From assembly GCA_958009055.1 (NCBI GenBank), contig OY253652.1, positions 620,001 through 684,000 of the forward strand: a DNA stretch of 64,000 bases, written 5' to 3'. A program made the position numbers and the translations under genes. The stretch comes from Choricystis sp. odSpoLacu1 (Eukaryota; Chlorophyta; Trebouxiophyceae). Below the pieces are notes generated by a model. It had not been told where the DNA came from. It did not search any database and saw only the letters and a list, made by a program, of their open reading frames with translations. Of this stretch, positions 8,843-20,020 are shown in pieces (the first letter of the stretch is position 1; each line of letters starts with the position of its first letter).

Positions 8843-11800
8843 CTACACCGTTTTCGCCCCTCTTCCCACCCCAAACGCCTCCGCAAACACGCTGTCGTAC
8901 GCCACGTGGAAGGAAGGCGTCAACCCCTCCCTCATGTCGGCCGCCAACTCATCCCAGTCCCGCTTGTTGGCGGCCGGAAGGGCCACCTGCACCACACCCG
9001 CGCGCTTGGCCGCAATCACTTTCTCCTTGATGCCGCCCACGGGGAGCAGGCGTCCAGTGAGTGTGACCTCGCCCGTCATGGCCAGGTCGGCGGCGGCGGG
9101 CACGCCCATCGCCAGCGACAGGAGAGCGGTGGTGAGCGTCACCCCCGCAGACGGTCCGTCCTTGGGGGTCGCGCCCGCGGGCACGTGCACGTGGACGGCG
9201 GCGTCCGTGAAGAAAACCGGGTCGGCGGCCGCGGCAGACGTGAGGGTGGAAGCTGTGGAAGCGTCCAGCCCGACTGTCGCAGTCGCGTCCCCTTTCGCGA
9301 GCGCCGCGTGGCGCGCGCGCGCCACCGTGTGCGCGATCGTGGCCGACTCCTTCATGACGTCCCCCAGGGCGCCGGTGGCGGTCAGGCCGCCCTTGCCGGG
9401 GGCACGCTCCGCCAGGGCGGCTTCCACGAAGAGAGCAGCGCCACCCAGCGGCGTCCATGCGAGTCCTGCAACAACTCCCGGAGGCCTGGGGCCGCCGTCG
9501 TCGTAGAGCTTGTCCGAGGCAAAGGGGGGCGCCCCCACATAGTCGGTGAGGTCGGACGCGGTGACAGTGATGGGGGGGCCGGAATAGGAGGCGGCAGCGT
9601 CGGTGGCCTCGGCGTCACTCTCCCCCTCCTTCTCCCCCTTGCGCTTCACCCCCACCGGGGGCAGCGTCACATCCCCACTCTCCACCAGCTTGCGTGCGGC
9701 TTTGCGGTACACCTTGTCGATCGTGTTCTTCAGGTTGCGCACGCCTGCTTCCCGGCAGTAGTCTTCGACTAAGGACGCGACCGCGCCGTCATCCAGCGTG
9801 ACCGCCCCCGCCGGCACGCCCGCGTCCTTCCTCGCGGTCGGCTCCAGGTAGCCACGCGCGATGGCCACTTTTTCAGACGCGATGTAGCCAGGGATGCGGA
9901 TGACCTCCATGCGGTCGAGCAGGGGGCCTGGAATGGTGTCCAGCGTGTTTGCGGTGCACACAAACAGCACGCGCGACAGGTCCAGCGGGACGTCCAGGTA
10001 GTGGTCCACAAAGCCGGCGTTTTGCTCCGGGTCCAGCAACTCGAGCAACGCGGACGCGGAGTCACCAGCGTGGCCGCGGCCGAGTTTGTCTATTTCGTCA
10101 ATTAAAAGCAGCGGGTCCTCCACCCCCACAGACTTCAGGCACTGCACCACCTTGCCCGGCATGGCACCCACATACGTCCTGCGGTGGCCCTTGATCTCGG
10201 CGACGTCGCCCAGGCCGCCGACGGAGAAGCGGTAGTAGGCGCGACCCAGCGCGCGCGCAATGGACCTCCCAACACTCGTCTTGCCGACGCCGGGCGGCCC
10301 CACCAGGCACAGAATCTTGCCGGCGGTGCCGCCACGCAGGGCGCCCACCGCGATGAACTCCAGGACGCGGTCTTTGACGTCGGCGAGGCCGTAGTGGTCG
10401 GCGTCGAGAATGCTGCGTGCCGCTTCAACATCCAGCTTCTCCACGCTGGCCTCACCCCACGGCAGGGCCGTCAACCAGTCCAGGTAGGTGCGTGTCACGT
10501 TGAACTCGGAGGAGGCGGGTTCAAGGGTGGCCAGCTTGGCCAGCTCGTCTTCAATGACGGCCGCGACCGCGGGCGGCACGCGGTCGCCGCGCGGCGCGAG
10601 GCGGTCCCGAAACTTGGATGCCAGCGCGGCTTTGTCGTCATTTTCCAGGCCCAGCTCTTTCTTGATGGACTTGAGCTGCTCCATCAGAAAGTAGCGGCGT
10701 TGGTCCTTGGAGATTTTTTCTTCGACGCGGCGCCCAATGTCAGCTTGCAGCCGGCACAAGTCCACCTCTTTCTTCAGCAACAACAACGCCGCCGCCGCCC
10801 GAGCCGGCACGTCCGCCTCTTCCAGCACGACCTGCAAGTCGGCCCCGGGGGCCGACGTCAGGGAGGCGCCGACGTCGGCCAGGCGTCCCGCGTCGTGAAA
10901 GTCGCCCCCGAGACTCGCGAACGATTTGAGTTGCTCGTTGTACAGGGGGTGCAGCGTCAACAACTCCTTCAACGTGGCCACCGTCTCCATGGCGGTCGCC
11001 CTCAGCTCGTCGGCGTCGGGGTCGTGGTCGGTGTCGCGCAGGTGGGTGATGGACAGGGAGAGGGGGTCGGCGTCGGCGACGCGCGTCGCGCGCACACGCC
11101 GGTGCCCCAGCAGCAGCAGCTGGGCGCCGCCATCGCCGGCGGCCAGGGTGTGGACGGAGGCGAGGGTGCCGACGGTGTGCAGGTCGTCGGGGGAGAGTGG
11201 GGTGCCTGGGGAGGGGGTGTCGGCCGCAGCGGCCGACGCAACGGCGTCGCCGTCGCGTCTTAAAAACGCACCGACATACGCTTGCCCCCCATCCCGCTTC
11301 AGATCCATCAACTTCTCGATCAGGCGCGGGTTGTCCACGGTGACTGGGGTCAGGACGCCGGGGAACAGGGGGCGCCGCGGCAGGGGGACAGCGAGCACCT
11401 GGCGTACGCGAGCCTCTGGGGAGGCGGGCACCAGGGCGTCCCGCAGAGAGGCAAAGGAGGTTGGTGTGCGGCGACGGGACGTGGTGTGGCCGGTGGTGCC
11501 GCGGATGCTGTGGGGCGTGGGTGGGGTGGTGTAGAGTGGAAGCGAGCGTCGGAAACGGAAACAAGCAAATTTGGGTCGAGTTTGGCGGCCGTGGCCCCCC
11601 GCATTCCGTGGCCTCCTCGCCACAAGTGCACTGCTGCATGCCATACACACGCTCTCACGTTCTCCTCCCCCACCCCCTGCCCTGCAATGCAACTCACTTG
11701 GCCCACAACCGCGCCAGCGCGTCGTCGCTGGCGCCACCTCCACCGTCCCTGAACGCTCGCCGCGCGTCGGCAGCCAGGGCACAAGCAGTCTGGCGCATGC

Positions 11801-11846
11801 TGTGGTGCTGCGCCACGCGGGCGAAAGGGGCTAGAACGACGAGCAT
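8843..11846 (-). CDS. LON: ATP-dependent Lon protease, mitochondrial type
   Basis: Lon degrades misfolded and oxidised matrix proteins. Exon 1 is 11846-11698 and exon 2 is 11507-8843, joined in phase 2 (GTGAGT...CACAG), giving about 937 residues, normal for mitochondrial Lon. Exon 1 encodes a basic, acid-poor leader typical of a presequence. The N-terminal substrate-binding domain starts at LPRRPLFPG. The AAA+ module has Walker A GPPGVGKT near residue 453 and Walker [12 protein letters not shown]. The proteolytic domain has the catalytic Ser in KDGPSAGVT near residue 836 and the catalytic Lys in [12 protein letters not shown] about 43 residues later, so both dyad residues are intact. The absence of substitutions in these motifs argues for an active enzyme. 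Confidence 0.96.
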
Positions 11847-12094
11847 TGGAGGTTGTGTGTGCGGAGATGACGCAGACCAAAACACGGCCACCTCTCACGC
11901 GCCCCTGCCACCGCCCAGGCACGCGGAGAGGCTTCTAGAGAGCAGCCGGGCGCCGCGACGACAGCGGGCCCCGCGGGAGGCAGCAACAAAGGAAAAAAAG
12001 GGGAAAGTTGGTTGCATACACAGAGAGAGAACCGCCGAAAATGAAAACGTTTGTGTTTCCTCGCCCTCTCTCTTTTCCTTACTCACACCCTCAA

Positions 12095-13431
12095 TCACCG
12101 CAGCGCCAGGTCGCGCGTCGCGTTCATGTCGTCCCCATCATACAGCACCACGTCCAGGCGGTGCGTGCCGTCCGCCCGCCCCGTGACGCCGACGTCCAGC
12201 CCGAGACGCGGCACGCTCGGCGGCGGCGCGCGCTTGGCGGGGGCACCCATGGCTTTCAGCCGGAAGCGGGGGCCGCTGGACGCGGTCGGCTTGTCGGCCT
12301 CCGCTTTGAGGCGGGGGGACGAGGGCGGCGAGTCGGACTCGAGAGTGGGAGGCTTGGGCGGCGACGCAGGGCGGCGCAGCTTGGTCGCGCCCTCCAGCGC
12401 GGCCGACGACTTGGCGGCGGCGGCCGCAACAGCCGCCGCCAGCAGTGCCTTGGGCGGCGTCTTGACGGGGCGCAGGGGCAGGGAGACGCGGGCGGTATCG
12501 ATGGCGCCGGAGCGGCCGCCCGTGACGGCGGTGCCAGCCGCGAGCGCGCGCGCGATGCGGTCGGGGTCGTCCGTCACCAGCGTCAGCTTGCGCGCAAAGG
12601 AAGCAGAGTCCACCGAAAGCTCCACGCGCGCGGATGACGCCGGCGCCGCCGCCAGCGCAGCAAAGTCTTCGGGGGTGGCATCCACAGCCACCCCCGACTT
12701 GGCCAACGCTTTCAGCAGCCCCTGGGCCCCCTTCTTGCCAAAGCCACCCTTCGCATACTTGGCCAGCGCTTTGGCGACGTCGGCTTTCAGGGCTTCCAGG
12801 GCGGCGGTCAGCTGGGCACGTGCCGCGTCCGTCTCCTGCTGCAGAGTCTCTGCCTTGCGGGCCAGCGCGTCGCGCGCCTGGGTCAACTGCGTCGCCTTCG
12901 CCTCGGCCGATTTCAGCCTAGCCCCCAGCTCCGCCTGCGCCTTTTTCAGGTCGGCGGTGGCCTTGGCCAGGTCGGACGCACGCGAGTCAGCGGCCGCGCG
13001 GCCGGTCTTTTCTTTTTGGAGGTCGGCCTCGAGTTTCTGGGTGGGTGGGGGTGGGTGGGGTGGGGTGGTGAGTGAAGGGCGAGACAGTGGGCGGGTAGAG
13101 GGGTGGAGGAGGCGGGCGCGCGCGGCGGGAAACTGGGGTTGCGCGCGCGCATGCCGCGCGCGCCACGCGAGATTTCGCGGCCGCCCCGCCACCGTCAGCC
13201 CCCCCAAAAAAACGGAACTGACGCCTGCAGCAATTCTTCACGCTCTCTCACGCCCGCCCCTGCCGAGTCCGGGGTCCCCCGCCTTTCCACACGCACCGCA
13301 ACGAGCTTCGTGAGGCGGGTCTGCGTCCCCTTCAATTCGTCCATCAGCTTTGCGTCCGGAGGGCGGGTGGACAGGCGGCGCAACTCCATGGCTACGGCGG
13401 TGCCGACGCCCACGAGGACTGGGGCGAACAT
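12095..13431 (-). CDS. Coiled-coil protein of unknown function
   Basis: Exon 1 (13431-13297) and exon 2 (13036-12095) join in phase 0 with donor GTGCGT and acceptor CCCAG, giving about 358 residues. The donor could instead be six bases downstream. The N-terminus is a short hydrophobic stretch (MFAPVLVGVGTAVA), perhaps a membrane anchor or targeting signal. It is followed by about 100 residues of Lys/Glu/Ala/Gln-rich heptads predicted to form a coiled coil. The middle is Ala-rich, and the C-terminus ends in a distinct block (PRLGLDVGVTGRAD...HRLDVVLYDGDDMNATRD) that looks folded. I do not recognise a family. Same strand as Lon and the TPR gene; no functional inference from context. Confidence 0.7.
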
Positions 13432-13618
13432 GGTGGTGTGTGGAACGCGGGACGGGGACGGAAAAGAGAGAACGATGTGTGTTTTCTCAAAAATAACCGC
13501 TCCCAAAACAGGTCGCTGCGTTTTGCTGGTGTTGTGTTGCAAGCCCTCCCCAAAACGTGGTTTGTTGCTGCTGTGTGGCAGCAGCAGCACACCGGCTTCA
13601 AGAAAAATGGTGGTGGTG

Positions 13619-13649
<31 letters not shown>

Positions 13650-13724
13650 GACGCACACATAAAAGCGCGACGGCTTCTGGTTGTGATCAACCCTCTCTTC
13701 TTCCCTCACTCCCCTCTTCTTCGT

Positions 13725-16614
13725 TCACGGCCCCGGCTCCGGCCAGTTGAGCGCCGCGATGCGGGCCCGCGTACTAGCCAGCACGGTGCCCACATCAGGC
13801 AGCGCCTCCACATCCACCGCGGCCGCGGTCGCCAGCGTGCTCTTGCCACCCCGCAGCAGCCACGGCGCGACGCTCGCCTCAAACTCCCCCGGCGACCGCG
13901 CCAGGATGGCATCCCAGTCGATCTGCACGCCGGGCGGCGGCTCCGAGGCGGCTGGGGAGCCGGTGGCGAGTAATGCACCCAGCAGAGATGCAAACCCGAC
14001 AGCCGCCGACCCGCGCGCGAGCGGCATGAAGTTGAACCAATAGTACGCGAGCGCCAGGGCTGCCGCCCCGCCCCTGACCGCGTCACGGGACGCGACGGAG
14101 TCGATCAGGTCATCGAAATGCGGCGCCAACTCGGCGGCGTAGGCCGCCCAGCGGGCGGGGGTGACGGGGGTGCGGATGGACAGGTCGACGCCGTCGGGGA
14201 CCTTGTCCGCCCCCCGCGCGACCGTCAACCGCGTCCCGTCCAGCACGCGCCCCGTCTTGACGGCGGCCACGGGCACGGTGATGAAGGCGTCCCGGCCGAG
14301 GGCGGCCAGCAGGTCGGCGGGGGAGGAGGCGGCCCGCGGTCCGAGCGCGGTCCGAGCGGTCCCTGGGTCAAGTGGCACGCGCGCACCCGCAGCGTCCACG
14401 ACAGCATCCGCAGACGTCGCACAGTCACGAAACAGGGCCACCGCACGCGCCGTCAACGCACCATAGCGGGCGGTAGACGTTTGGCCGGTGAAGATGGGGG
14501 TGTGCGACCCAAACCCCGCCTCAAACTCGGCCCGTGTCAGTGTGTCCACCCACACCACCTGGTCCCCCGGCTCCCCCAGCTGGCGCCACTTGACGACGAT
14601 GTCGGCACCGTCCCGCCAGGCAAAGGCGTGGGGAGCGGGGGGGGAAGAGGCGCCGGCGGAGACGACGACGTCGCAGTGGGCGAGGCGGGCGGACGCGAGG
14701 GAGAGGAGTGCTTGTGCATACTGAAGCGCTGCCAGCCCCGCGGCACGCCTGGCACGCGCGTTGGGCAGGAAGCCTTGGCACCGGTACTGCAGCAGGCCGC
14801 CGACGGCGTCGCCCGCGCGGACGAGGGCGGCCAAGTCGTCGGCACTCGGCGGAGGCGGCAGCGGGCGCGGCGGCGGCGGCGGCGGCGGCGCGCTGCGCGC
14901 ATCGGGCGCGGCGGCGGCCACTGCTGCGGTCGGGGGCGCCTTCTTGCACCACGCCTCCTTGAACTCGGCTTCCACGTCAGCATCGTAGGAGAACGTGGCG
15001 ACGGGGACGTCGAGGCGGGCAGACAGCCAGGCCGCGTGCGAGCGCAGGTAAAAGGCGCCCGCCGACGCGGCTCTCGCGTCTTCACTCGGAGCGTCGCCCA
15101 GGGGGGTGGCCACACACTCTGTGAGCGTGGTGGCGGCATCCTGGAAGCGGCCCAGGGTCAGGAGGCAGAGGCCACGCGTGTAGAGAGTTTCCGCGCGGAG
15201 GGCTCCCGGCGGGGGCGCGGGAGGCCCCGTCAGCAAGGCGTCGCACGCACGCACGCAGGCAGCCTGGCGGCCTAAACCCAGCAATAACAGGGTCAGCAGG
15301 CGGCGGGCGGTGGCGGGGACGGGGGTGAGGGCTTTGGCGGCGGCGGCAGAGAGCTTGTCGAAAACAGAGAGAGCAGCGTCAGACGATGCAGCCTCCTTGT
15401 GCGCGTGTAGAAGACCCACCCACGCGTCCAGACTGGTGGCATTCAGGTCCAGGGCACGCTCGTAGGCGATGACGGCGCCAGGCAGGGCGCCGAGGCCTGT
15501 GCGCGCTTGGCCGAGTTCGCACCACGCGCGCAGCGCGGTCGGGTCAGCCGCCACCGCCCTCTCCAGGTCGGCCGCCGCGCGCGCCAGGTCGAGGGAGGCG
15601 CGTTGAGCGCCCGCCCGCTCGGCCAGGGCGTCCGCCTTGTCGGAGGGAGACGGGGCGAGGCGCGCGGCTTGGGCGAGGTCGTCGATCGCAGCAGCATAGT
15701 CCCCGACCGCCGCCCGCGCCTGCCCCCTCCGCTTCCACGAGTCGCAGTACCCCGGGGCGGCGGATATGGCAGCCGTGAAGTCGTCGATGGCGGCGGCCAG
15801 GTCGCGGCGCAGGGCGCGCGCGGTGCCGCGGGCGACCAGAGCGGGGGCAGCGGCGGGCGGAGGCGGCGCGCCGGGGGGGACGCTGGCGATCAACGTGGCG
15901 ATGATGCGGTCCAGCACGGGGCACGCTTGGTCGAACGCGCCCGCGTTGATGGCCTCGATGGCGGCCGCGAGGGCGGACGTGTCGGCTTCGGCCAGGGACA
16001 GCGGCTCAGGGTCGTCCGACATCGACAGGGCGGCCATGTGCGGGGGGGGGCGGCGCGCTGGTGGCGGCGGTGGAGGCCGCCACGTCCACGCCACCGTGGC
16101 CAGCGTCGCCGAAGGGGGGGGGGAGGCGGCCGGCCGGCCAGCGCGTCGGCGGCCGCGAGGGCGGCGGCGACGTCCCTGTCGCCACGCGCGGCCGCCAGCA
16201 CCGCCCTCCAGGCGGACGCAGCATCGACCGTCCGCCCCAGAGCCGCCAGCACGCGGGCCCGGGTGGCCAGGGCGGCCGGGTGGGCGGCGTCGGCGGCGAG
16301 GGCGGCGTCGCACTCCTGTCGTGTGTGGGGACTCCAGGCAGAGAGGGTGAGTGAGACGCGGCAGTTGCCGCCGTTGCGCACCCTCCTCCGCCCCGCACAC
16401 AAGCGGTCATTGTGTGTTGGTAGTCGCCGCGTATCCTCACCTTCAGCGCTTTGCGGTGCAGGCCCAGCCGCTCGCACAGAGCGGCGCGGTTGGCGGCGCG
16501 GTCGGCACCGCCGCCCTGCCCCACAGCGCGCAAGGCGGCCGCCAGGTCGCCTGCCTCCAGGGCAGACACCAGAGAGACGTCCGCGGGGGGCGGCGGGGAG
16601 CCGTTGGGGGCCAT
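13725..16614 (-). CDS. TPR protein related to TTC13 / plant SRFR1 (frame break at a C-run)
   Basis: Exon 1 (16614-16441) and exon 2 (16315-13725) join in phase 0. Tetratricopeptide repeats fill the first 400 residues, for example AALCERLGLHRKALKECDAA and ALATRARVLAALGR, then WKRRGQARAAVGDYAAAIDD. The C-terminal region has blocks I associate with the TTC13/SRFR1 group: GDQVVWVDTLTRAEFEAGFG followed by SHTPIFTGQ, and a later YYWFNFMPLARGSAAVGF. SRFR1 is a plant negative regulator of effector-triggered immunity that acts as a TPR scaffold; the algal role is unknown. The reading frame changes at a C10 run (minus strand; 16114-16123). One extra C would make a single open frame of about 920 residues, so an assembly homopolymer error is more likely than inactivation. 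Divergent from the next gene, sharing 220 bp. Confidence 0.8.
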
Positions 16615-16834
16615 GGCGGGGGGCGCAGCACGGAGGAAAGAAGGGAGAGAGACTGATGCCGAGTGGGGCACAAACCACTCTTTTTCCGTCGTTGCCTACC
16701 TTCTCAGAGCCACCGCCGGGCGGCGTGCGTGTGCTGCGGACGCCACGCCTCTATCCCCACAACGCGAACTTGGTCCTGCCGGCTGCTGACAGAGGGCAGA
16801 CGCTGTTGGGCCGCGACACCTCCCACACACACCA

Positions 16835-18032
16835 ATGCTTTCTCGACGCACGCCCGCCTCCTGCCCGCGCCGCGGCCCCCACCCTCCCCGTGCCCACGGG
16901 GGGGGCGTGTATGAGCGCGTGCTGCGCTATCCTGACGGCAAGGTGAGAGGAGGCGGGAAGTGGTGGGCAGAAAGGACAAGGACAAAAACGGGCGGCATGC
17001 GTCGTGTTTTTTGTTTTTTGGTTCGAGGGCAAACTGCCGCCCACGCCGCCTCACCCGCCCGCACGGCCTGCCTGCCCCGTCACCAGAGTGGTGGAGTTGC
17101 ACAGGCTGTGCCCGAGTGCGGGTTGGGAGCAAAGACGCGCGGTTGGCGAGCGGCGTGAACGCCAACCCGCATCGGTGCGGCTACGCGCGCGCGCGCCGTC
17201 AGCGCGCGAGTGAGGTGGGCCTTTCCGCCGCGAGACAGCCTCCACCCACACCCCTCCTCCCACACACACCACACCACAGGAACGGCGCATACGCTACCCC
17301 GTGGACGATGGCGACGACGACGCCCTGGCCCGCGCGTCGGGGTGGGCGACCTCCGACACAGCGTGGGCCGTGCCCGCGCGCTGGCCGCGCGGCGCGGCGA
17401 CCGTGCGGGGTGCCGCCGTGGCGCCCGGCACGCGGCGGGCGCCCGGCGATGCGCCACCACCCCTCGCGCCCGACGTGCCGGTCTCACCGGCAGCGTTGGT
17501 GCGCGCCGCGTCCGCGCGCGCGGCCGACGTCGAGTCAGCCGACGCGGCGCTCGCCGCCTGCTACGCCGTCCTGGACGGCTGCCCGTGGCCTCTGCCGCGC
17601 ACGTTGTACTTGTTGGCGGTGCCGCCAGCTGTGGATGCCGCGAATGATGGTGAGGAGGAGGCGCCAGGCACCGCCGCCACGTTTCGTGTGCGCCGCCCGC
17701 GCGCTGCGGTCGCGTCAGAGCTCTCCACCCTCCTCGGCCGCGCCACCCCCTTCCTGGATGTCGCCCACATGGTGGACGGCATCCTGACCTTTGACTGCGA
17801 AGCCACAGCCGCCGAGTTTGCTGATGCACTGGCTGCCCGGCCGGCTGTTGGTGGCGCCGCGCCCCGTCCACCCGCCTCCCTGGCCGCCCTGCCCTCGCAC
17901 GACCTGTTCCGGGCGGCGTCAGATGCTGCCTCCGTGGTCGTGCTGGTGCGGGCGGGGCCGGACGGCGTGCCCGACCCGGGCGCCTTGGCCGCCGCGCTGC
18001 GCAGCGGGGGGGTGGGCGCGGCCGAGGTGTAG
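16835..18032 (+). CDS. Unknown protein, probable organelle targeting
   Basis: Exons 16835-16942 and 17280-18032 join in phase 0 (GTGAGA...CACAG), giving about 286 residues. The first 25 residues (MLSRRTPASCPRRG onward) are rich in Arg, Ser and Pro with no acidic residues, as in mitochondrial or plastid presequences. The junction reads YERVLRYPDGKERRIRYPVD, so the splice lies within a charged, repeat-like YP/DG stretch. The C-terminal half looks globular, with a conserved-looking block TPFLDVAHMVDGILTFDC. No family recognised. Start chosen as the first ATG in frame; the 220 bp upstream is shared with the TPR gene. Confidence 0.68.
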
Positions 18033-18352
18033 ACGAGAGAGAGAGAGAGTTGTTTTGTTTTGCCCCCCCCTGATATGCATGGTCGCGCGCGGTCGCCGTG
18101 TGGCGCGCCAGAAAAAAACAGGGGAGCCAGTAGAAAGACACCCCCACCCCCCCTTTGTTGTATTCAACCCCCCCTCCAACTTTGCCCTGTACGACGAAAA
18201 CCCAACACCCTCCCCACCAAACGTCATCCCCCCCCCCCCTTTCTCCAACATCCCCTTTTCTGTAGCTGTCCATGTGCCAACACACACAACAACATTAAAT
18301 AATACAATGTTTGCTGAACCGATTTTGTGCACACTCTCAGTTTTCTCTCTCT
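18033..18352. other. Convergent 3' spacer, pyrimidine-rich
   Basis: Separates the stops of the unknown protein gene and the J-domain gene. It starts with a GA repeat and TTGTTTTGTTTTG, then is C/T-rich with many C runs. No coding or RNA gene seen; presumably holds both 3' UTRs. Confidence 0.6.
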
Positions 18353-19801
18353 TCACACCACCTCGCCCCTGTCGTACCGCTTCCTCTTCTCAGGGTCCCG
18401 CAGCACACTGTACGCCGCCACGATCCTCTGAAACTTGGCGCTCGCCGCCGTTTTTTGCGCGTCCGTCGCGTCGGCGGGCAGGCGGTCGGGGTGGTGCGCC
18501 AGGGCGGCGCCTCGAAACGCGGCGGACACGTCGGCCGCAGACGCGCCGGGCGGCACACCTAAAACTCCATAATAGCCCGCCCTGTCCCCCACCGGCCCAC
18601 TCCAGCTGGCGTCCGCGTCGGCCGCCCCCGACCTCGACCCCCGTGTGCGTGCCCTCGCCCTCGCCCTCGCGTCCGCGTCGGCGGCGGCGCGCACGTAGGC
18701 GTCCCAGTCAGCGTTGGCGGCTTGTGCAGCAGCTTTCTCGGCGGCCGCCGTCTCAGCTCGCCCCAGCCAGGCCAGCACCTGGGGCGCCCACAACGCTCCC
18801 ACCGCCGCCGCGGCGGCAGGCAGGGCCAGGCCCAGCCCCCAGGCGATCGCGCCCACGCCCAGCCAGGTGGGGGGGCCGCCGGCGATGACCATGGCCAGCA
18901 CCGACGCGCCGCCGGCGACAGCGGCAACGCGCGCTTCATCCAGCGGACGCGGCCCCGCCGCGATGGGAGGGTGGCAGGCGGCTCCCACCATGGTCGTGAT
19001 GACGGCTCCATAGTGTCGGTACGTGATGATGAAGGCGGGCGCAAACACGGGGGCCGCGGCCACGTCGTGCGGCCGCGCCTCCAGCTCCAGCCCTGCCACG
19101 TGGTCGCACCGAAACTCGTGCTTCAACGCGGCCGCGATGCGGTCTGCCAGCACGGCTTTGGCGCGGGCCATGGCCAGGTTGACGGCGTCGGCGGGGGGCA
19201 GTTGAAACGCGTCCACGGGCACCGCGCTGCCGTCCGCGCGGCCGGCGACGTCGCCGACCGCGGTGGCGGACGCCAGCGCAGGGCCGGGGCGGGCTGCATC
19301 TGCGTCTCGGCGGGAGTGCCTGAACGAGGCATACACCTGGGCCGCGGGGTCGGTGGGGGCCACATCAAACGGCAGCACGCGCGGCGGCGCAAAGTCGACG
19401 CTGCGCCACACCGTCACCTGTTGCGACCTCCACTTGCGCGTCGCAGCATCCCACACGCGTTCATAGCGGTCAAAGCCGAGGGAGGCGGCGTGCAGGGCGA
19501 CTTCGCCGCCCGCGGACACCGCCCAAAAAGGGAGCAAGACATCTGACACAGTGTCGGCGCGCGGCGGCGACCGGGGCAGCAGCACGCCGTGTGTGTGGTG
19601 CGCGTTGAAGGCGGTGAGGGCGGCTTCGCGCGACACGGCGAAGGGGACGGCGGAGAGTGCGTGGTCGCGGGGGCCGCGGGGTGGGGTGGTCGAGTATGGA
19701 CGAAGGTCGAGGGCGGAGGCAGCGCGGAACGGCAGCACGACGTGGTCTACGCGGTGCGTGGCCCGTGCTGCTGTCGTCACGGCACGGGCTGCGGCTCGCA
19801 T
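18353..19801 (-). CDS. J-domain (DnaJ/HSP40-type) protein, probably mitochondrial, membrane-associated
   Basis: Intronless, about 482 residues. The C-terminal 70 residues form a J domain: YYGVLGVPPGASAADVSAAF, then the Hsp70-activating HPD tripeptide in AHHPDRLP, ending in YSVLRDPEKRKRYDRGE. It therefore probably recruits an Hsp70. The N-terminus is Arg/Ala/Thr-rich with RPYSTTPP, a typical mitochondrial presequence. A central segment (about residues 290-350) is hydrophobic (VLAMVIAGG, WLGVGAIAWGLGLALPAAAAA) and suggests one or two membrane helices. The first 250 residues contain a block with LLPFWAVSAGGEVALHAASL and a cysteine-free YERVWD region that I do not recognise. J domains at the C-terminus of a membrane protein occur in mitochondrial import and fission factors, but no orthologue is claimed. 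Confidence 0.8.
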   Translation of the reverse strand: MRAAARAVTTAARATHRVDHVVLPFRAASALDLRPYSTTPPRGPRDHALSAVPFAVSREAALTAFNAHHTHGVLLPRSPPRADTVSDVLLPFWAVSAGGEVALHAASLGFDRYERVWDAATRKWRSQQVTVWRSVDFAPPRVLPFDVAPTDPAAQVYASFRHSRRDADAARPGPALASATAVGDVAGRADGSAVPVDAFQLPPADAVNLAMARAKAVLADRIAAALKHEFRCDHVAGLELEARPHDVAAAPVFAPAFIITYRHYGAVITTMVGAACHPPIAAGPRPLDEARVAAVAGGASVLAMVIAGGPPTWLGVGAIAWGLGLALPAAAAAVGALWAPQVLAWLGRAETAAAEKAAAQAANADWDAYVRAAADADARARARARTRGSRSGAADADASWSGPVGDRAGYYGVLGVPPGASAADVSAAFRGAALAHHPDRLPADATDAQKTAASAKFQRIVAAYSVLRDPEKRKRYDRGEVV

Positions 19802-20020
19802 GGCTGGCTGGCTGGCTCGCCTGGCTGGCGCTGCGGCGGGCGCCAACCGCCGCAATGCAGGGTGAAACGGGAAAATGTACGAAAAGCTTTGACAAACACA
19901 TTGAAGACGAAACTCAACCACAACCTCCGCACACTGTGTGCCTCCACAAACCCGGGGTGCGGCCTCTCGTCACTGCACGTCACTGACTGAAGCTTCAGCC
20001 TTCCGTCCCTTGACGCACAC

